DNA of 64,000 nt from Poteriospumella lacustris (GCA_008000375.1 SMOI01000124.1:25727-89726), one strand, 5' to 3'; shown: positions 53,074 to 63,766, counted from the stretch's first letter. A program made the numbers and translations. The notes: generated by a model not told the origin, from the sequence alone.

Positions 53074-56000
53074 TTACAGCTGATCTTGCAACTGGATCAT
53101 CATCTGCAAGCCGCGATAATGCGTGATGCGCTCCCGCACACGTTGCCCGTTCGGCTGGGTGCTCATCGCCTTGATGCCCTTGGCGAGGACGATGGAGATG
53201 TTCCGCCGCACGCGGATGTCGGTGATGGTGGCCATGCCGCAGATGAGCTTCTCGATGCCGTGCCACTTCTCCTGCAGGAAAATGTCCTGCGCCGTGACCA
53301 CTTCGTCTGCGTAGTGCAACAGGCAGCGTGCCGCGTTGCCCAGCACCACCGGCGACGGCAACTCGGTGGTGCTGGGCAGCAGCGTGACCGAGAACGGCGT
53401 GAACTCGCCGCCGTCGCGCTTCGGCTCGGGAAAGAGCTGCAGCAGTGCCTCGATGACGCCCTGTTCCTTCACGATGCGACACAGGGCCGCCCGATCGATG
53501 CCGCCCCCTGCGACAGAGGTCGGCAGCGCGGCCAACGACCGCAGCAGATGCTGCAGCTCCTCGCGGAGCCATTTCTCGATGCGCTCGTTGCTGGCAGCGC
53601 CCGCAGCAGCAGCCGCCGTCGTCGTTGACGACGTCCGTCGCACCAAATACGCGAATCGACGGCACAGCGCCGTGTAGTTGACGTAGGCGCCCGACGCACC
53701 GGAGGAGGGAGCGATGAACTGGAGCATGACGCTCGGCAGCACCGCCAGGCGCGACAAGAGGCCCGCGAAGCGACACCGCAGCAGCACGTCGGCCTCGTCG
53801 TCTTCGCGATACGCTCGACCGCTCTCCGCGCTCGTGGGAAACGGCAACCTGAGGCTCTGCAGGGCGGCGGTCATCACGCCGGCGTCGACCATGCTCTTTC
53901 GCACCGCGCTCGAGGCATCGTCGTTGGTCTCGCCCGCGCCAGTGACCGCGGTCGCAGTGGCAATGGTGACGTTCAAGAGAATCGCCAGGACGTTGCTCGT
54001 GTGGTCGGCGAAGCTGCCCGCCGCCGCGGTGGCGACCGCGCGGACCAACAACGTCACCAGCGTATCGCTGTCACTCGTCGAGGGCGACAGCGGTGGCAGT
54101 GTCATCGCCGCGTGTTTGCGCAGGGCCTCCACCTGCGACAGACCCAAGAGGATCGACATCGTCGACTCCGCCCACTGCGACACCGTCGCGGGCTCCACGC
54201 CGCGCGGCGCGCTCAGCAGCTGCACCAGCGACCCGATGGAGCCCATCAGCAGCATCCCCATCGAGCTCTCCTCGGTGCAGATGTCCTGCAGCGCTTGTCG
54301 GCCGCTCTCTTCGCGGAAGCTGCTCTCCCCGAAGCGGATCAGCGTCGACAGCACCGCGGCCGCTCGGTCGTCGGCGCTGCGAGCGACCAGTGACACGATG
54401 GTGCCGAGGCCGTGGGCCCACGAGGCCCACAGCGGTTTGTCGTGCCACACGAAGGTGCGGCACTTCAGATTGGTGTCGTCCTCGGTGCAGGTCGCCAGCA
54501 AACGCCACGCGCTGTTCGCCGTCTGCAGCCACGTGTCGCGCAGCGGGTGCACCGCGCCGGTGGTCGTCTTGCCACCGCCCGCAGAGGCGGCCGCGTGATG
54601 GGACAGATCGATCTCGTGCTGCACGGCGGAGAGAACGTCCTTCACGACGCCCGAGATGAACTTGTGGTCCAGCAGCAGCTGCTTCGCCGACCGTTCGCGC
54701 TGCACCATCGACCCGACGACCGCCAACGTCGACAGAAACGCGGCCACATCGACGTGCTGCTCCGCTGCCGTCTCCGTGCCCGCCGCGGTCGACGCGGACG
54801 TCAGCTGGCTCTTGACGCTCTCGGTCCACAGGTTCTTGGCCAGCAGCAGCGTCGCGTGGAGGGCGTTCGACGTGCGAAAATACGCGCGAACCATCGGCAG
54901 CGCCGCCTCGTTGAGGACTGACGAGGCCCCCGCGATGCGATTCAGCGAAGCCACGACGCTGTGAAGGTCCAACGCGGTGATCGGCTGCGTTGCGGCGGAC
55001 AGCGGTGCCAGCTGCAGCTGCAGCTGGTCGATGGCGCCGAGCAGCTCGGCCTCCGACAGCGCCGCGACAGAAGCGGCGGCGGCAGCGGGGGCGGCGGTGG
55101 AGGGCGCCGACGTCGCCTTCGGGGGCGACACTTGGCTCTTGTTTTCTTCGTCGCCTGTCGCTGTCAGCGATGCTGGCGCTGTTGATGCGGTGGTGGCGCT
55201 GCTGACCTGCAGCTGCGACTTCAACGCGGCGGCGGCCCTCTCCGCCTGCTTCTCCTGCTCCACGATCGAGATCTCGCGGTGCTGTGCGATGAGCTCCGCG
55301 TTCTGGGGCTCGAGCTGTAGCGCCTTGTTGATGCTCACCAACGCGTCGGTAGTGTTTCCCTGTTCGGCCAGCACGAAGGCGTGACGCGACAGGGCCTTGA
55401 CGTTGTCGGCGTCGAGGTACAGCGTCCGATTGAGGAACTCGAGGCCCTCTTCGTGGTCCTTGAGCTTGAGCTGCGCCTGAGCGATGTTGAGCAGCAACTT
55501 CGGGTCAAAGGGAGCACTCTTCAGGGCCTCCATGTAGTTCTCTAGCGCTCGGGGGTAGTCTCGGGCCTTGAAGAACTTGTTGCCTTTCAGACGCAGCCCG
55601 TCCGCGATCTCCTGCTTCTTCTGCGTGCTCTTCTTCCGCTCCGCCATGTCGTCCATGAACTGCCGACAGAAGTCGGGATTGTTACGCTCGAATTCCTCGT
55701 TGCGGCGCTTTTCTTCTTGTTCCTCGCGGTCCAATTCTTCTTGGCGCGAGACGTCGTCGCTGGGCGTCCACGTGTCCCATTTCGAGTAGTCCATCGTGTA
55801 GCGACTGACGCGCAGGGCCCGGGCGTCCTCTGTGTTCAGGTTCCTCCCAGTGGAAGATGACTCTTTCTTGGCGGATTCCTTCGGAAAGTACACTTCCGCA
55901 CCGGACCACCAGCGCTCGCGCTCTTCGCGCTTTCGCTGTCGCTTCAGTTCCGCCTCCTTTTCAAGGTACTTGCGCCGCCGTTCTGCTTGCTCCTCCTGTG

Positions 56001-56312
56001 CACACGCATGATTAGAGTCATACTGCGACAGAGCCACAGTGAGGTTGCGCCCGTCGCACCTCTTTCTTTCGCTTTTGCTCCTCCGTCTCGAGACCTTCGA
56101 TCTGAATCTCATCCGGATTCACGGTTCCGTTCAACAGACCTTTCAAGGCCTTCTCGACTTCTTCCGCTTTACGGACGAAGCCATCGATATCAGAATCCTT
56201 GATCCCAGTGCGCCTCTACAATAGCGATGCAAACAGCATTAAGAAACTGCCCAGCACCTGTATTCTCCCCCACGGAACTTACTTCAAAATTCAGTAGCCG
56301 GTCAACATCCAT
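53074..56312 (-). CDS. TTC12: TTC12-like TPR and armadillo-type protein
   Basis: Exons 56312-56283, 56215-56060 and 55995-53074 join in frame (introns 67 and 64 nt, GT-AG), giving 1,035 residues; vertebrate TTC12 is about 705. Exon 1-2 encode MDVDRLLNFE and the TTC12-type helix DGFVRKAEEVEKALKGLL. A basic coiled stretch (EEQAERRRKYLEKEAELKRQ) leads to a three-TPR block (about residues 215-335: LRLKGNKFFKARDYPRALENY, AQLKLKDHEEGLEFLNRTL, EQGNTTDALVSINKAL). The rest is helical, armadillo-like, ending in VLGNAARCLLHYADEV and IRVRRNISIVLAKGIKA. TTC12 is a cytoplasmic factor for ciliary dynein arm assembly. Ala/Ser-rich insertions account for the extra length. Confidence 0.82.
55996..56059 (-). 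other. Intron 2 of the TTC12-like gene
   Basis: GTGCGACGGG donor, GTGCACAG acceptor, 64 nt. Joins KRKKE to EEQAERRR. Confidence 0.8.
56216..56282 (-). other. Intron 1 of the TTC12-like gene
   Basis: GTAAGTTCC donor, TATTGTAG acceptor, 67 nt. Joins LLNFE to RRTGIKD. Confidence 0.8.
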
Positions 56313-56539
56313 TTCTCCGAACAACAGCTAGAAAAGCTCGCTAAAGTAAGAGATGGTCGATTTGGTTCAGCCTGAGGATGGTGTTGTGATGTGGATCCTC
56401 TTCAAAGCATACCATTCGAATCGTTCGCGTCTGGCGGCTTCTTCTCGAACAAGCCCAGCGACCGAAGCCGTTTCACATCACATCGACCGACGCCAAATTT
56501 GAAACGGTCCCCAGCCTCTCTCCCCTCGGCTTCTCTGCT

Positions 56540-56725
56540 AAGGGTCCGTCCCCTAGGTATTAGTATTCACTGATGGATACAGACAAGCCAAGGGTCCCCT
56601 ATTAGTATTCAATGATGGATACAGACAAGACAAGGGTCCCCCTATTAGTATTCACTGATGGATACATACAAGCCAAGGGTCCCCCTATTAGTATTCACTG
56701 ATGGATACAGACAAGCCACTGGTCT
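56540..56725. repeat. Four tandem units of 42-43 nt
   Basis: The unit reads approximately (C)CCTATTAGTATTCACTGATGG then ATACAGACAAGCCAAGGGTC. TAG of the core TATTAGTATTC starts at 56561, 56603, 56646 and 56689, so the periods are 42, 43 and 43. Units differ at a few positions. Confidence 0.9.
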
Positions 56726-56935
56726 CTTCTGTCACTGGTCTGGCCTTGGAACACGACATTGGGTGACGTCAGAAAATTGACACACTCTTTCTGTCCAAAT
56801 TACATAGATATCAGAAGTACTTATAAACATCTTGACTCATATTAGATTTGACTACAACTCGGATTACAGTCGTTTTTGAGGCAACGCGGAGCCATATATG
56901 ATATCATATATGTCCCCGGGGCTTCGCAGTTTTCA

Positions 56936-57099
56936 ATTCACGGAGTCATTCTGGAAGATCCGAAATTGCGATTGCTATTTGTTCCGAGACGAATACAAAC
57001 AAAGTGATACTAACACATTGCTGATATCACTTTGTTTGTATTCTTCATCGGAACAGTTATCAATTGCAATTTCGGATCTTCCAGAATGACTCCGTGAAT
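56936..57099. repeat. Foldback element: ~75-nt inverted repeat, short loop
   Basis: The arm 56936-57010 (ATTCACGGAGTCATTCTGGA...AAAGTGATAC) and the arm 57023-57099 (GATATCACTTTG...CTCCGTGAAT) are reverse complements, with mismatches clustered in the middle; the loop is about 12 nt. Unlike the foldback at 4051-4288 in sequence. Immediately before it is a short palindromic CATATATGATATCATATATG segment near 56893-56912. Confidence 0.85.
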
Positions 57100-57179
57100 A
57101 CCCGAGGGCAGTCTCTGCGCCGATTATCATCAGCATGGATCGAGCTGACCATCAATCATTCCTGATCCATGGTGGAGAA

Positions 57180-57449
57180 ACGCTCTGAGAGCATTGGTTG
57201 GTGGAGCATTCAGCTGGGGAGAGGCAAAAGTGTTTACCAACATAGCGGCAGATCCAGTCAATGTATCACCTGTCATTGCCCTCACTTCGTTTCTACCAAG
57301 GTGTGTGCACGATTGGTTCCACGTGCTAATCTGCGCAAAGTCTATCATTCGCTCGTTTGCAGCGGCTGTGTCAAACAGTTTGGAGCCGCTTTTCGAATCG
57401 GAGTCGGGGCCAATTCTGATGTTGGCGATCCGGTGCGATTTGGTGTGGT
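57180..57449 (+). pseudogene. Possible orphan exon cut off by the retrotransposon region
   Basis: A plus-strand frame reads RALVGGAFSWGEAKVFTNIAA, DPVNVSPVIALTSFLPRC, HDWFHVLICAKSIIRSFAAA, ending at a good donor (TG|GTGAGTGGG near 57449/57450). The amphipathic/hydrophobic pattern looks like a piece of a membrane protein. No start, no partner exon and no recognised family; the retrotransposon begins about 215 nt downstream. Low confidence. Confidence 0.25.
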
Positions 57450-57664
57450 GAGTGGGAAATTAGGCCTTCTCCGTCGTGTTGATGGCTGTGGGCAATCACT
57501 CTGCGCACGTCGGAGTGCGAGAGCTGTTTGCCCGTACAGCGCTGCGACGTCCTCCCTGTCAGCATCGCGGTCAAACTCCGTCTGTCGCCCACCTAATCAA
57601 TGTGCACTTTACGTACGTTACAACGATGAAGCGTTACGTACGTTACACCGTCTTAACATCAAAA

Positions 57665-57900
57665 CAAAAGTAATGACACGACAATGGAATGATCCCGTTC
57701 GTACGTTTGCCGCACGCACACCGTTCAAGGTAGTGTAAGTAGTGGGGCTGCTGCAACCATCAGCAGCACCACACAACCGTCGCGACACACCGGTGTCGCG
57801 CGGTTCCAACAAACGGTGAAAGCTGGAAAGCGCATCTCGAAGCGCAACTACAATCGTTCGCTTCGCAACATTGTAGTCCAAACAACTCCGTCTTTTTCCC
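57665..57900 (+). repeat. Split direct repeat A1
   Basis: 236 nt, matching A2 (63260-63495) and A3 (63767-64000) essentially base for base from CAAAAGTAATGACACG to TCTTTTTCCC. It contains hairpin-capable segments: GCTGCTG/CAGCAGC (57747-57767), GCGACAC/GTGTCGC (57782-57799) and CTACAAT/ATTGTAG (57847-57875). Confidence 0.92.
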
Positions 57901-57907
57901 GTCGTCC

Positions 57908-60061
57908 ATGTCGTCTCGTCGCTCTGCCAACTCCCTCCCTTCCCTCAATGGGGGATCGGACGCCAGTCCGGAAGCTAGCTTTCGCACCCTGCTCGAGGCA
58001 CACAAAGCTACCTTCCTTCTGGATCCAACTGTTCTTCCCACTCCGTGCCAAGAACACGCCGAAAAATGGGCAACTGCCCTAGCCAATGCGTACCTCATTA
58101 GTACTGAGGACACCGCATCACTCCCAGATGCCTTCGAGCCCTTATCCTCGAACGGTCAACTTCGTGTGGCGCTTCAAACCGCCAACAAGTCTGTCATCTC
58201 CGCGTGCCTAACAGCCGCCATTTTCCATTCCGAACAAGTGCAACTGGTCACCTCCGCCCCTAGCAAGGTGTTGGCCGCCTTTTGCAACTTAACTGGACCT
58301 GGAAGATCTTCTACCACTTATAAGAAAGTCTGCCAGACTGTCTCAAAGGTGATCAACGAACCGACCTTCGAGCTTCGTGAATTCATTCTTGGGCTTAACC
58401 CTACGGAAACCGAAGCTCAAGCATTGAACGGTCTGTTCGCGTCGAAGAAAGAATCAGCTGCGTTGCAAGCTATCCTTCTCATGACGTTGCTCAAGATATG
58501 CTTCCCCGCACCACCAGTCGCGGATGAAGCACCATCCCTGCCTACAGACGCTCTGACAGAACGTCTCTCGCAGGCCGCGTCCGTTATCTTGACTCCGGCA
58601 CCAAACCGTAAACCCAAGAAAGCGGCTGCGTCTGCACCACCGGCTCCACCCCGAGCCTCCCAACCTCTGAACGATTCGTTCGAGGTGGAGGCATTGAAGG
58701 CACGAATCAAACTCCTTGAGGCGCAGATGAACCTCAATGCGCCTGCTGCGGGTCCTCCTTCAGCACAGCGCCAACCTCGTTCCAACCGCGGGCCGCCTTC
58801 GGAACCAAACCGCAAGCGACGCGCCGCCTCCTCCCCCGATGCATCATCATCAGATTCATCGGACGACGAAGGCAGCGTAATTGACGTTACTAACGACGGT
58901 GACATTGACTCCGGAGCACCATACATGGGAAGCACCATGCAACCTCCATCCTCTCTCCCACCAGGTACGTTTCCCCCCTTCTCCTTTCACGCGGAACCCC
59001 GGGGCACCTACGCCGACCTCCACAACCGTGTGAAGGCGTTGCCCACCACCGAACACCATATCCCACGATTCCATGTCTCCACGGAGACCACCACAAGCCT
59101 TCTCAACTCTTTCAACACCTTGTGCCAATCTCGTATCCGCGGTAGCGTTCCCACCATTGCGGAGGTCCTCATGTTAGTGTACCACCGTACCACCTCCTAC
59201 AAAGTCGGCGTAGCGATTATCGATATCACCGGTATTCCTCACCACTTCTTCCGATCCCGAAAACCAGACACCACATCGCCTCCTTCCATTGCCACAGTCT
59301 TTAATCCCTCCGCCATCGTCGATCTCGAGTGTCTCGGTGAACCTCTCATCGCACGACACATCTTCCCGGTATCACCTGATCACTGGCGAGTGTTCCTACG
59401 CTCCACCCTCATCAAAGCGGTCGCGGACCCAGTACCCTTCCAAGCTTACTCGGACGCCCCATCCGGCCAGTCCCGAGTTCGCATGCTGGAGGCGTACTCT
59501 CAGAGATTTCGGCAACTCATCCACAGCACTCTCGGTGCATCATGGCGCGACCACAAGTACCATGTCTCCATATGGGCCCACTTTCTTATCTTCCATCTCG
59601 GTCGATGGGTCCACGCCACAGTCCTCCGTCGCCTTGACCTCCTCTTGGATAACTTCGACCGTGAATGGGAAACCCACTACGCAGTCAAGCTCAAGGACAC
59701 CACATACCTCGCGAACGTCTTCCCGCAATGCTTGGAGTTGCTTGACTATCGCTGTCCCAAAGGGCACCGTGGTTACTGCGAGTTAGCTTGCGACATATGT
59801 GACCGTGCCCCAGCCTCAGCACACGACACCGACGACACAGATCACCGAAAACTTGTGGACGCTTGGCACCGTGCCTACACCACGTGGGTGGCGGATGCCC
59901 GCAAGAAGGGCCTGGGCGACACCTCTCACAAGGCGTACGAGAAGGAGTCCCCCTATCCCAAACCCTCCACTTCCACGCGCAGACCTCGCATCGACCGGCG
60001 CTCCCTCGCTCACACTCAGAACAGAGTCACTCCACCTCCACTGTACGATCTCCTCGACTAG
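57908..60061 (+). CDS. Retrotransposon ORF1 (Gag-like)
   Basis: 717 residues from the ATG at 57908, eight bases after A1. The N-terminal third is helical and soluble; a short coiled coil (FEVEALKARIKLLEAQMNL, about residues 260-280) precedes a basic, Ser/Asp-rich linker (NRKRRAASSPDASSSDSSDDE). The middle region has folded blocks. Near the C-terminus is a Cys/His cluster (CPKGHRGYCELACDIC), which may be a zinc knuckle. Position and layout fit the Gag-like ORF1 of DIRS-order elements. The 255 nt after its stop are non-coding before the RT frame. Confidence 0.85.
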   Translation: MSSRRSANSLPSLNGGSDASPEASFRTLLEAHKATFLLDPTVLPTPCQEHAEKWATALANAYLISTEDTASLPDAFEPLSSNGQLRVALQTANKSVISACLTAAIFHSEQVQLVTSAPSKVLAAFCNLTGPGRSSTTYKKVCQTVSKVINEPTFELREFILGLNPTETEAQALNGLFASKKESAALQAILLMTLLKICFPAPPVADEAPSLPTDALTERLSQAASVILTPAPNRKPKKAAASAPPAPPRASQPLNDSFEVEALKARIKLLEAQMNLNAPAAGPPSAQRQPRSNRGPPSEPNRKRRAASSPDASSSDSSDDEGSVIDVTNDGDIDSGAPYMGSTMQPPSSLPPGTFPPFSFHAEPRGTYADLHNRVKALPTTEHHIPRFHVSTETTTSLLNSFNTLCQSRIRGSVPTIAEVLMLVYHRTTSYKVGVAIIDITGIPHHFFRSRKPDTTSPPSIATVFNPSAIVDLECLGEPLIARHIFPVSPDHWRVFLRSTLIKAVADPVPFQAYSDAPSGQSRVRMLEAYSQRFRQLIHSTLGASWRDHKYHVSIWAHFLIFHLGRWVHATVLRRLDLLLDNFDREWETHYAVKLKDTTYLANVFPQCLELLDYRCPKGHRGYCELACDICDRAPASAHDTDDTDHRKLVDAWHRAYTTWVADARKKGLGDTSHKAYEKESPYPKPSTSTRRPRIDRRSLAHTQNRVTPPPLYDLLD

Positions 60062-60316
60062 CTAGCCGTTGAGACCGTTTTCCCTCCCTGCCCTGTCTCC
60101 CCTCCTCCTCTCTCCCCGTATCCTTCCCCAGAACCCACCCACCTCCAGTCGTCTTCTTCGTTCTCCTCGCCTCCTCCGACCCCTCCAACCCCCGATCACA
60201 GCCCGCCACGCTCCCCGGTACCCCCTCTCCCAACACAATGGGGGCTCGCACAGCCACTACTACATCGACTGTGCGACAGGCAGGCGCTTTCAGCAGCCCT
60301 CCTCAAACGCCTCGCC

Positions 60317-62203
60317 ATGGAACTCAACCTTCCGCCCGAAGGCGTCACTCCCATCCTCAAACCAGACGGCAACGACGTCGAACAAATGGTTCGCTCGAAC
60401 CCTCACATCTTCGACGCGGGTCGACACCCGCTGCCCGCCGGAGACCATCCACTTGCCGTGGAAAAGATCATTGCAATGCACATGATGCATTGCCAGCTGT
60501 GCTCCACACACAGTCACACAAACGTGCATCAGGACTGTTACTTCGCCCTGATGATACCGACTATCATCAACGGTTGGCGTCCACCCATTGATGAAACGAA
60601 GATCCGTCGCAAGTACGCAACATCCGGAAACTACCCCTCAACAAGAATGTTCCCCAACAGCGTACACCAAGAAATCACCGACATGATTTCACAAGGCGTG
60701 CTCCGACCAGCACAACCCACCCCTGGCGCCATAACGAATCCAATTGGCGCTCAGGTTAAGAATTCCGACAAGATAAGGTCCAAAGTCCTGGCTGGAGTGG
60801 ACATTGTCGACCAGGCTACCATGGACAACGCTTCTAAACGCCTGACAGCGATGGGCCATTCCAAGGTAAAGTGCCGCCTTACCCTCGACCCCACAGCCAC
60901 GGGCGTCAACGACGCATCCCCTAACGCCCCATTTCGCTACCCAAGTCTTCACGATATGTTGGACCTGGTTCAACGTGATTGGGTTCTCGCTCTCACCGAC
61001 ATCTCAAGGTACTTCCACACCTTCCCCCTATCAAAGGAATCTCGGAAGTATTTCCGGGTATGGTATGGGGATCAACTTCTGGAGTACGCCCGGTGTCCAT
61101 TCGGATATAAATTATGTCCATACTTCTGCTCCACTTGGTCGGCAGAGTTCAAGCGATGGTTTTGTGCCATGGGAATCCAAACCGCCCACATGGTTGACGA
61201 TTGGTTGACGACAGCTCCACATCGCGACGCCGCCATCAAATCCATCAAGGGAATGGAATCCATGCTCACCGAAACGGGCTTCGGACTTTCCGAAAAATCC
61301 AAGCTGGGTACAGCAGAAGTACTTCTCGGTGTAATGGTGGACACCACCTCCATGACACTTCGATTCGATCCGACCCAGTGTCGTGGAGTCAAGCAGACCC
61401 TCCTTGTCCTTCGAGCAACCATCCAGAGAAACCAAAATCCCGATCACACGATCGTCCGCCACATATGCGGAAAATTGAACTGGTTCAGCGAAATTCTTCA
61501 ATCCGGGCGATTGCGCTTGTCGCAATGGTGGAAATATTGCCACCATGGTATCGGAACCCCGGGTGCGTCGAAAGTGTCCCTTCTGGATGACACCGACTGG
61601 TGGATCGCCATACTCTCAAGTTGGGAAACCGGCTCTTCATCAACACTGTCGTATCCAATCATTAATCCCTCGTCTCTCATCCATTCGCCCAGGTCGGTGT
61701 ACCTGGTACAGTCGGATGCATCTGGTACCGACGGGTTTGGATACTTCAGCGCCCACCTCGAAGACAACATCGCAAAGTTCCACTCCACATCATGGCCCAG
61801 CAACGAACAAATCCCATCCAGCTCAAATGCGTGCGAGCTCACCGCTCTCTCCCATGCCATCAAACACCTTCCCCAACACCCGACACCACAGCTTGTCATC
61901 TGGATAACTGACAGCCTTTCTGCATCCTTCTCCATCAATAAGGGGATATCCAGGAAGGACCAATCATTTCACATTGTCGACACAATCCTGAGGGACTGTG
62001 ATGACAAAAGGACAATCATAGTAGCACTGTGGGTGCCCCGGGAACAGAACCACTTCGCTGATCTTCTGTCTCACCTCGCTCACCTTCTCAATAGGGCCGG
62101 AGTCAATGGAACTTTCAACCTTGAAAACCCACCTGGCATCGAAGAGCTACAGCAAGTCTGCGGTGCGACACGGCCAATGGTACCTTCAATGGTGCCAAGA
62201 TAA
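60317..62203 (+). CDS. Retrotransposon reverse transcriptase-RNase H
   Basis: 628 residues from the ATG at 60317. The reverse transcriptase core has VLALTDISRYFHTF (residues 223-236, catalytic Asp228) and HMVDDWL (291-297) in place of the usual YxDD, as in DIRS-order RTs. An RNase H domain follows, with D467 (QSDASG), E507 (CELTAL), D532 (ITDSLSA) and D582 (NHFADLLS). The frame overlaps the recombinase ORF by 98 nt in a different frame, so translation of the second ORF needs its own start or a frame switch. No premature stop is seen. Confidence 0.95.
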   Translation: MELNLPPEGVTPILKPDGNDVEQMVRSNPHIFDAGRHPLPAGDHPLAVEKIIAMHMMHCQLCSTHSHTNVHQDCYFALMIPTIINGWRPPIDETKIRRKYATSGNYPSTRMFPNSVHQEITDMISQGVLRPAQPTPGAITNPIGAQVKNSDKIRSKVLAGVDIVDQATMDNASKRLTAMGHSKVKCRLTLDPTATGVNDASPNAPFRYPSLHDMLDLVQRDWVLALTDISRYFHTFPLSKESRKYFRVWYGDQLLEYARCPFGYKLCPYFCSTWSAEFKRWFCAMGIQTAHMVDDWLTTAPHRDAAIKSIKGMESMLTETGFGLSEKSKLGTAEVLLGVMVDTTSMTLRFDPTQCRGVKQTLLVLRATIQRNQNPDHTIVRHICGKLNWFSEILQSGRLRLSQWWKYCHHGIGTPGASKVSLLDDTDWWIAILSSWETGSSSTLSYPIINPSSLIHSPRSVYLVQSDASGTDGFGYFSAHLEDNIAKFHSTSWPSNEQIPSSSNACELTALSHAIKHLPQHPTPQLVIWITDSLSASFSINKGISRKDQSFHIVDTILRDCDDKRTIIVALWVPREQNHFADLLSHLAHLLNRAGVNGTFNLENPPGIEELQQVCGATRPMVPSMVPR

Positions 62204-63065
62204 CTCCGTCACTCCCTATCCGGCTAACCACATGTCAGTCGGCGGGTACATCCTCTGGTACACACGCAAGAACGCAGGGTCTACTCGTAGCATCGACTAC
62301 GTTCTCTCCTCCTTAGCCCGGTACAGCAAAGAACACAGCCAGCGCTGGCTCAACAAAACTGAGCGACACCATCTCAGGCTTATCACCAAACAACTAAAGT
62401 ACAACGACGTCAGACAAACGAACCAGAAGGCACCGTTAACGTTGGACTTACTTGTCCCCATGTTCGCACAATGGGGACACAAACATGATCGACTCAAGCT
62501 CCTGACGGCCATGTTCCTCGGGCATGATATACTTCTTCGATCTGCAGAACTCCTTGCCTTGAGAACATCAGACCTGAAGTGGCTGAACTCCAGCAGCGTC
62601 CAGATCTCCATCAGGAGAACGAAATCGAATCGAGCCGGACCATCCCAGACAGTCACACTCTACGATCGCCCAGGACCTTCTTCATTCAAGCTTCTGCAAT
62701 CATTTATCCATGCCTTTGGGCTCGCAACGTGCGGACCTCAAGCCTTTATATTCCATCAAGACGGCCTTGCCAATCTCCCACTGACGAGGACATGGCTCTG
62801 CAATGGAATCAAGGCCATGCTCACTTCCATTGGAGTGGACCCCACATGCTACTCAACACACTCAATGCGAGCGGGAGGAGCGACTGATCTTCTCCGCGCT
62901 AATGTCTCCGTCGACATCATCAAGAAAGCAGGACGCTGGAACTCCGACGAGGTACTCAAGTATCTGAGGGACGAAAGCTTCCTGGCACGCTCCTGCGCAA
63001 CCGCCTTCGCTCAACTGTCCAATGGGGGACTAACGAACATGCCCCACTCGCACCAACACAGGTAA
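62106..63065 (+). CDS. Retrotransposon tyrosine recombinase
   Basis: 319 residues from the ATG at 62106, within the end of the RT frame. The C-terminal half is a phage-integrase-type tyrosine recombinase with Arg145 (LLRSAELLAL), His252-x-x-Arg255 (STHSMRAGG), Trp278 in the second His position (GRWNSDEV) and the nucleophile Tyr286 (LKYLRDE). The N-terminal part is the helical core-binding domain. The last 14 codons lie inside repeat B1. It is expected to integrate a circular DNA intermediate, avoiding target-site duplication. Confidence 0.95.
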   Translation: MELSTLKTHLASKSYSKSAVRHGQWYLQWCQDNSVTPYPANHMSVGGYILWYTRKNAGSTRSIDYVLSSLARYSKEHSQRWLNKTERHHLRLITKQLKYNDVRQTNQKAPLTLDLLVPMFAQWGHKHDRLKLLTAMFLGHDILLRSAELLALRTSDLKWLNSSSVQISIRRTKSNRAGPSQTVTLYDRPGPSSFKLLQSFIHAFGLATCGPQAFIFHQDGLANLPLTRTWLCNGIKAMLTSIGVDPTCYSTHSMRAGGATDLLRANVSVDIIKKAGRWNSDEVLKYLRDESFLARSCATAFAQLSNGGLTNMPHSHQHR

Positions 63066-63259
63066 TCACCTGGCCTTGGGGCGATCCGGCATGTTCGTTA
63101 AACTTAACTCAAACTTCGCCCCCAACACGGATAACAAGCGGTATAGGTTGAGTACTTACTATCTACGAAGTACCAAACAAGCATATGTTAGACACGGTTA
63201 TCAAATGCAGTCAGGTACGTACCGGTTCTTACACACAGAGACGTGTGAAAGTTATGAGG
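63024..63259 (+). repeat. Split direct repeat B1
   Basis: 236 nt from GGGGGACTAACGAACATG. It matches B2 except for a 16-nt stretch (AACTCAAACTTCGCCC) present only here. It covers the last 14 codons of the recombinase. Confidence 0.92.
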
Positions 63260-63495
63260 CAAAAGTAATGACACGACAATGGAATGATCCCGTTCGTACG
63301 TTTGCCGCACGCACACCGTTCAAGGTAGTGTAAGTAGTGGGGCTGCTGCAACCATCAGCAGCACCACACAACCGTCGCGACACACCGGTGTCGCGCGGTT
63401 CCAACAAACGGTGAAAGCTGGAAAGCGCATCTCGAAGCGCAACTACAATCGTTCGCTTCGCAACATTGTAGTCCAAACAACTCCGTCTTTTTCCC
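63260..63495 (+). repeat. Split direct repeat A2
   Basis: Second copy of A1, directly abutting B1. Confidence 0.92.
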
Positions 63496-63546
63496 CGTGG
63501 CCTCACCAAACCATCTTGTAAACCCCCGCCCAGGTCCTCACCTGTC

Positions 63547-63766
63547 GGGGGACTAACGAACATGCCCCACTCGCACCAACACAGGTAATCACCTGGCCTT
63601 GGGGCGATCCGGCATGTTCGTTAAACTTCCCAACACGGATAACAAGCGGTATAGGTTGAGTACTTACTATCTACGAAGTACCAAACAAGCATATGTTAGA
63701 CACGGTTATCAAATGCAGTCAGGTACGTACCGGTTCTTACACACAGAGACGTGTGAAAGTTATGAG
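63547..63766 (+). repeat. Split direct repeat B2
   Basis: 220 nt, same as B1 minus 16 nt. Preceded by a unique 51-nt spacer (63496-63546). Confidence 0.92.

Larger units (their letters stand above)
56313..57664. other. Accessory stretch: tandem repeats, foldback, possible orphan exon
   Basis: Contains the 42-43 nt tandem repeats (56540-56725), the foldback (56936-57099) and a possible interrupted exon (about 57180-57449, plus strand). Confidence 0.5.
57665..63766 (+). mobile_element. Tyrosine-recombinase retrotransposon, Ngaro/PAT type, apparently intact
   Basis: Order: repeat A1 (57665-57900), ORF1, RT-RNase H, tyrosine recombinase (overlapping the RT frame by 98 nt), repeat B1 (63024-63259), repeat A2 (63260-63495), 51-nt spacer, repeat B2 (63547-63766), then a third A copy running off the window. 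This is the split-direct-repeat layout of PAT/Ngaro elements within the DIRS order, not the inverted repeats of DIRS1. All three frames are open and the domains keep their catalytic residues, so the copy may be active. No methyltransferase or protease domain is present. Confidence 0.9.

Noticed and set aside
56540-56725. CRISPR-like array
   Set aside because: Units are back to back with no unique spacers, and the genome is eukaryotic.
57665-63766. DIRS1-type or LTR retrotransposon
   Set aside because: Termini are split direct repeats, not inverted repeats or simple LTRs, and there is no DDE integrase or aspartic protease.
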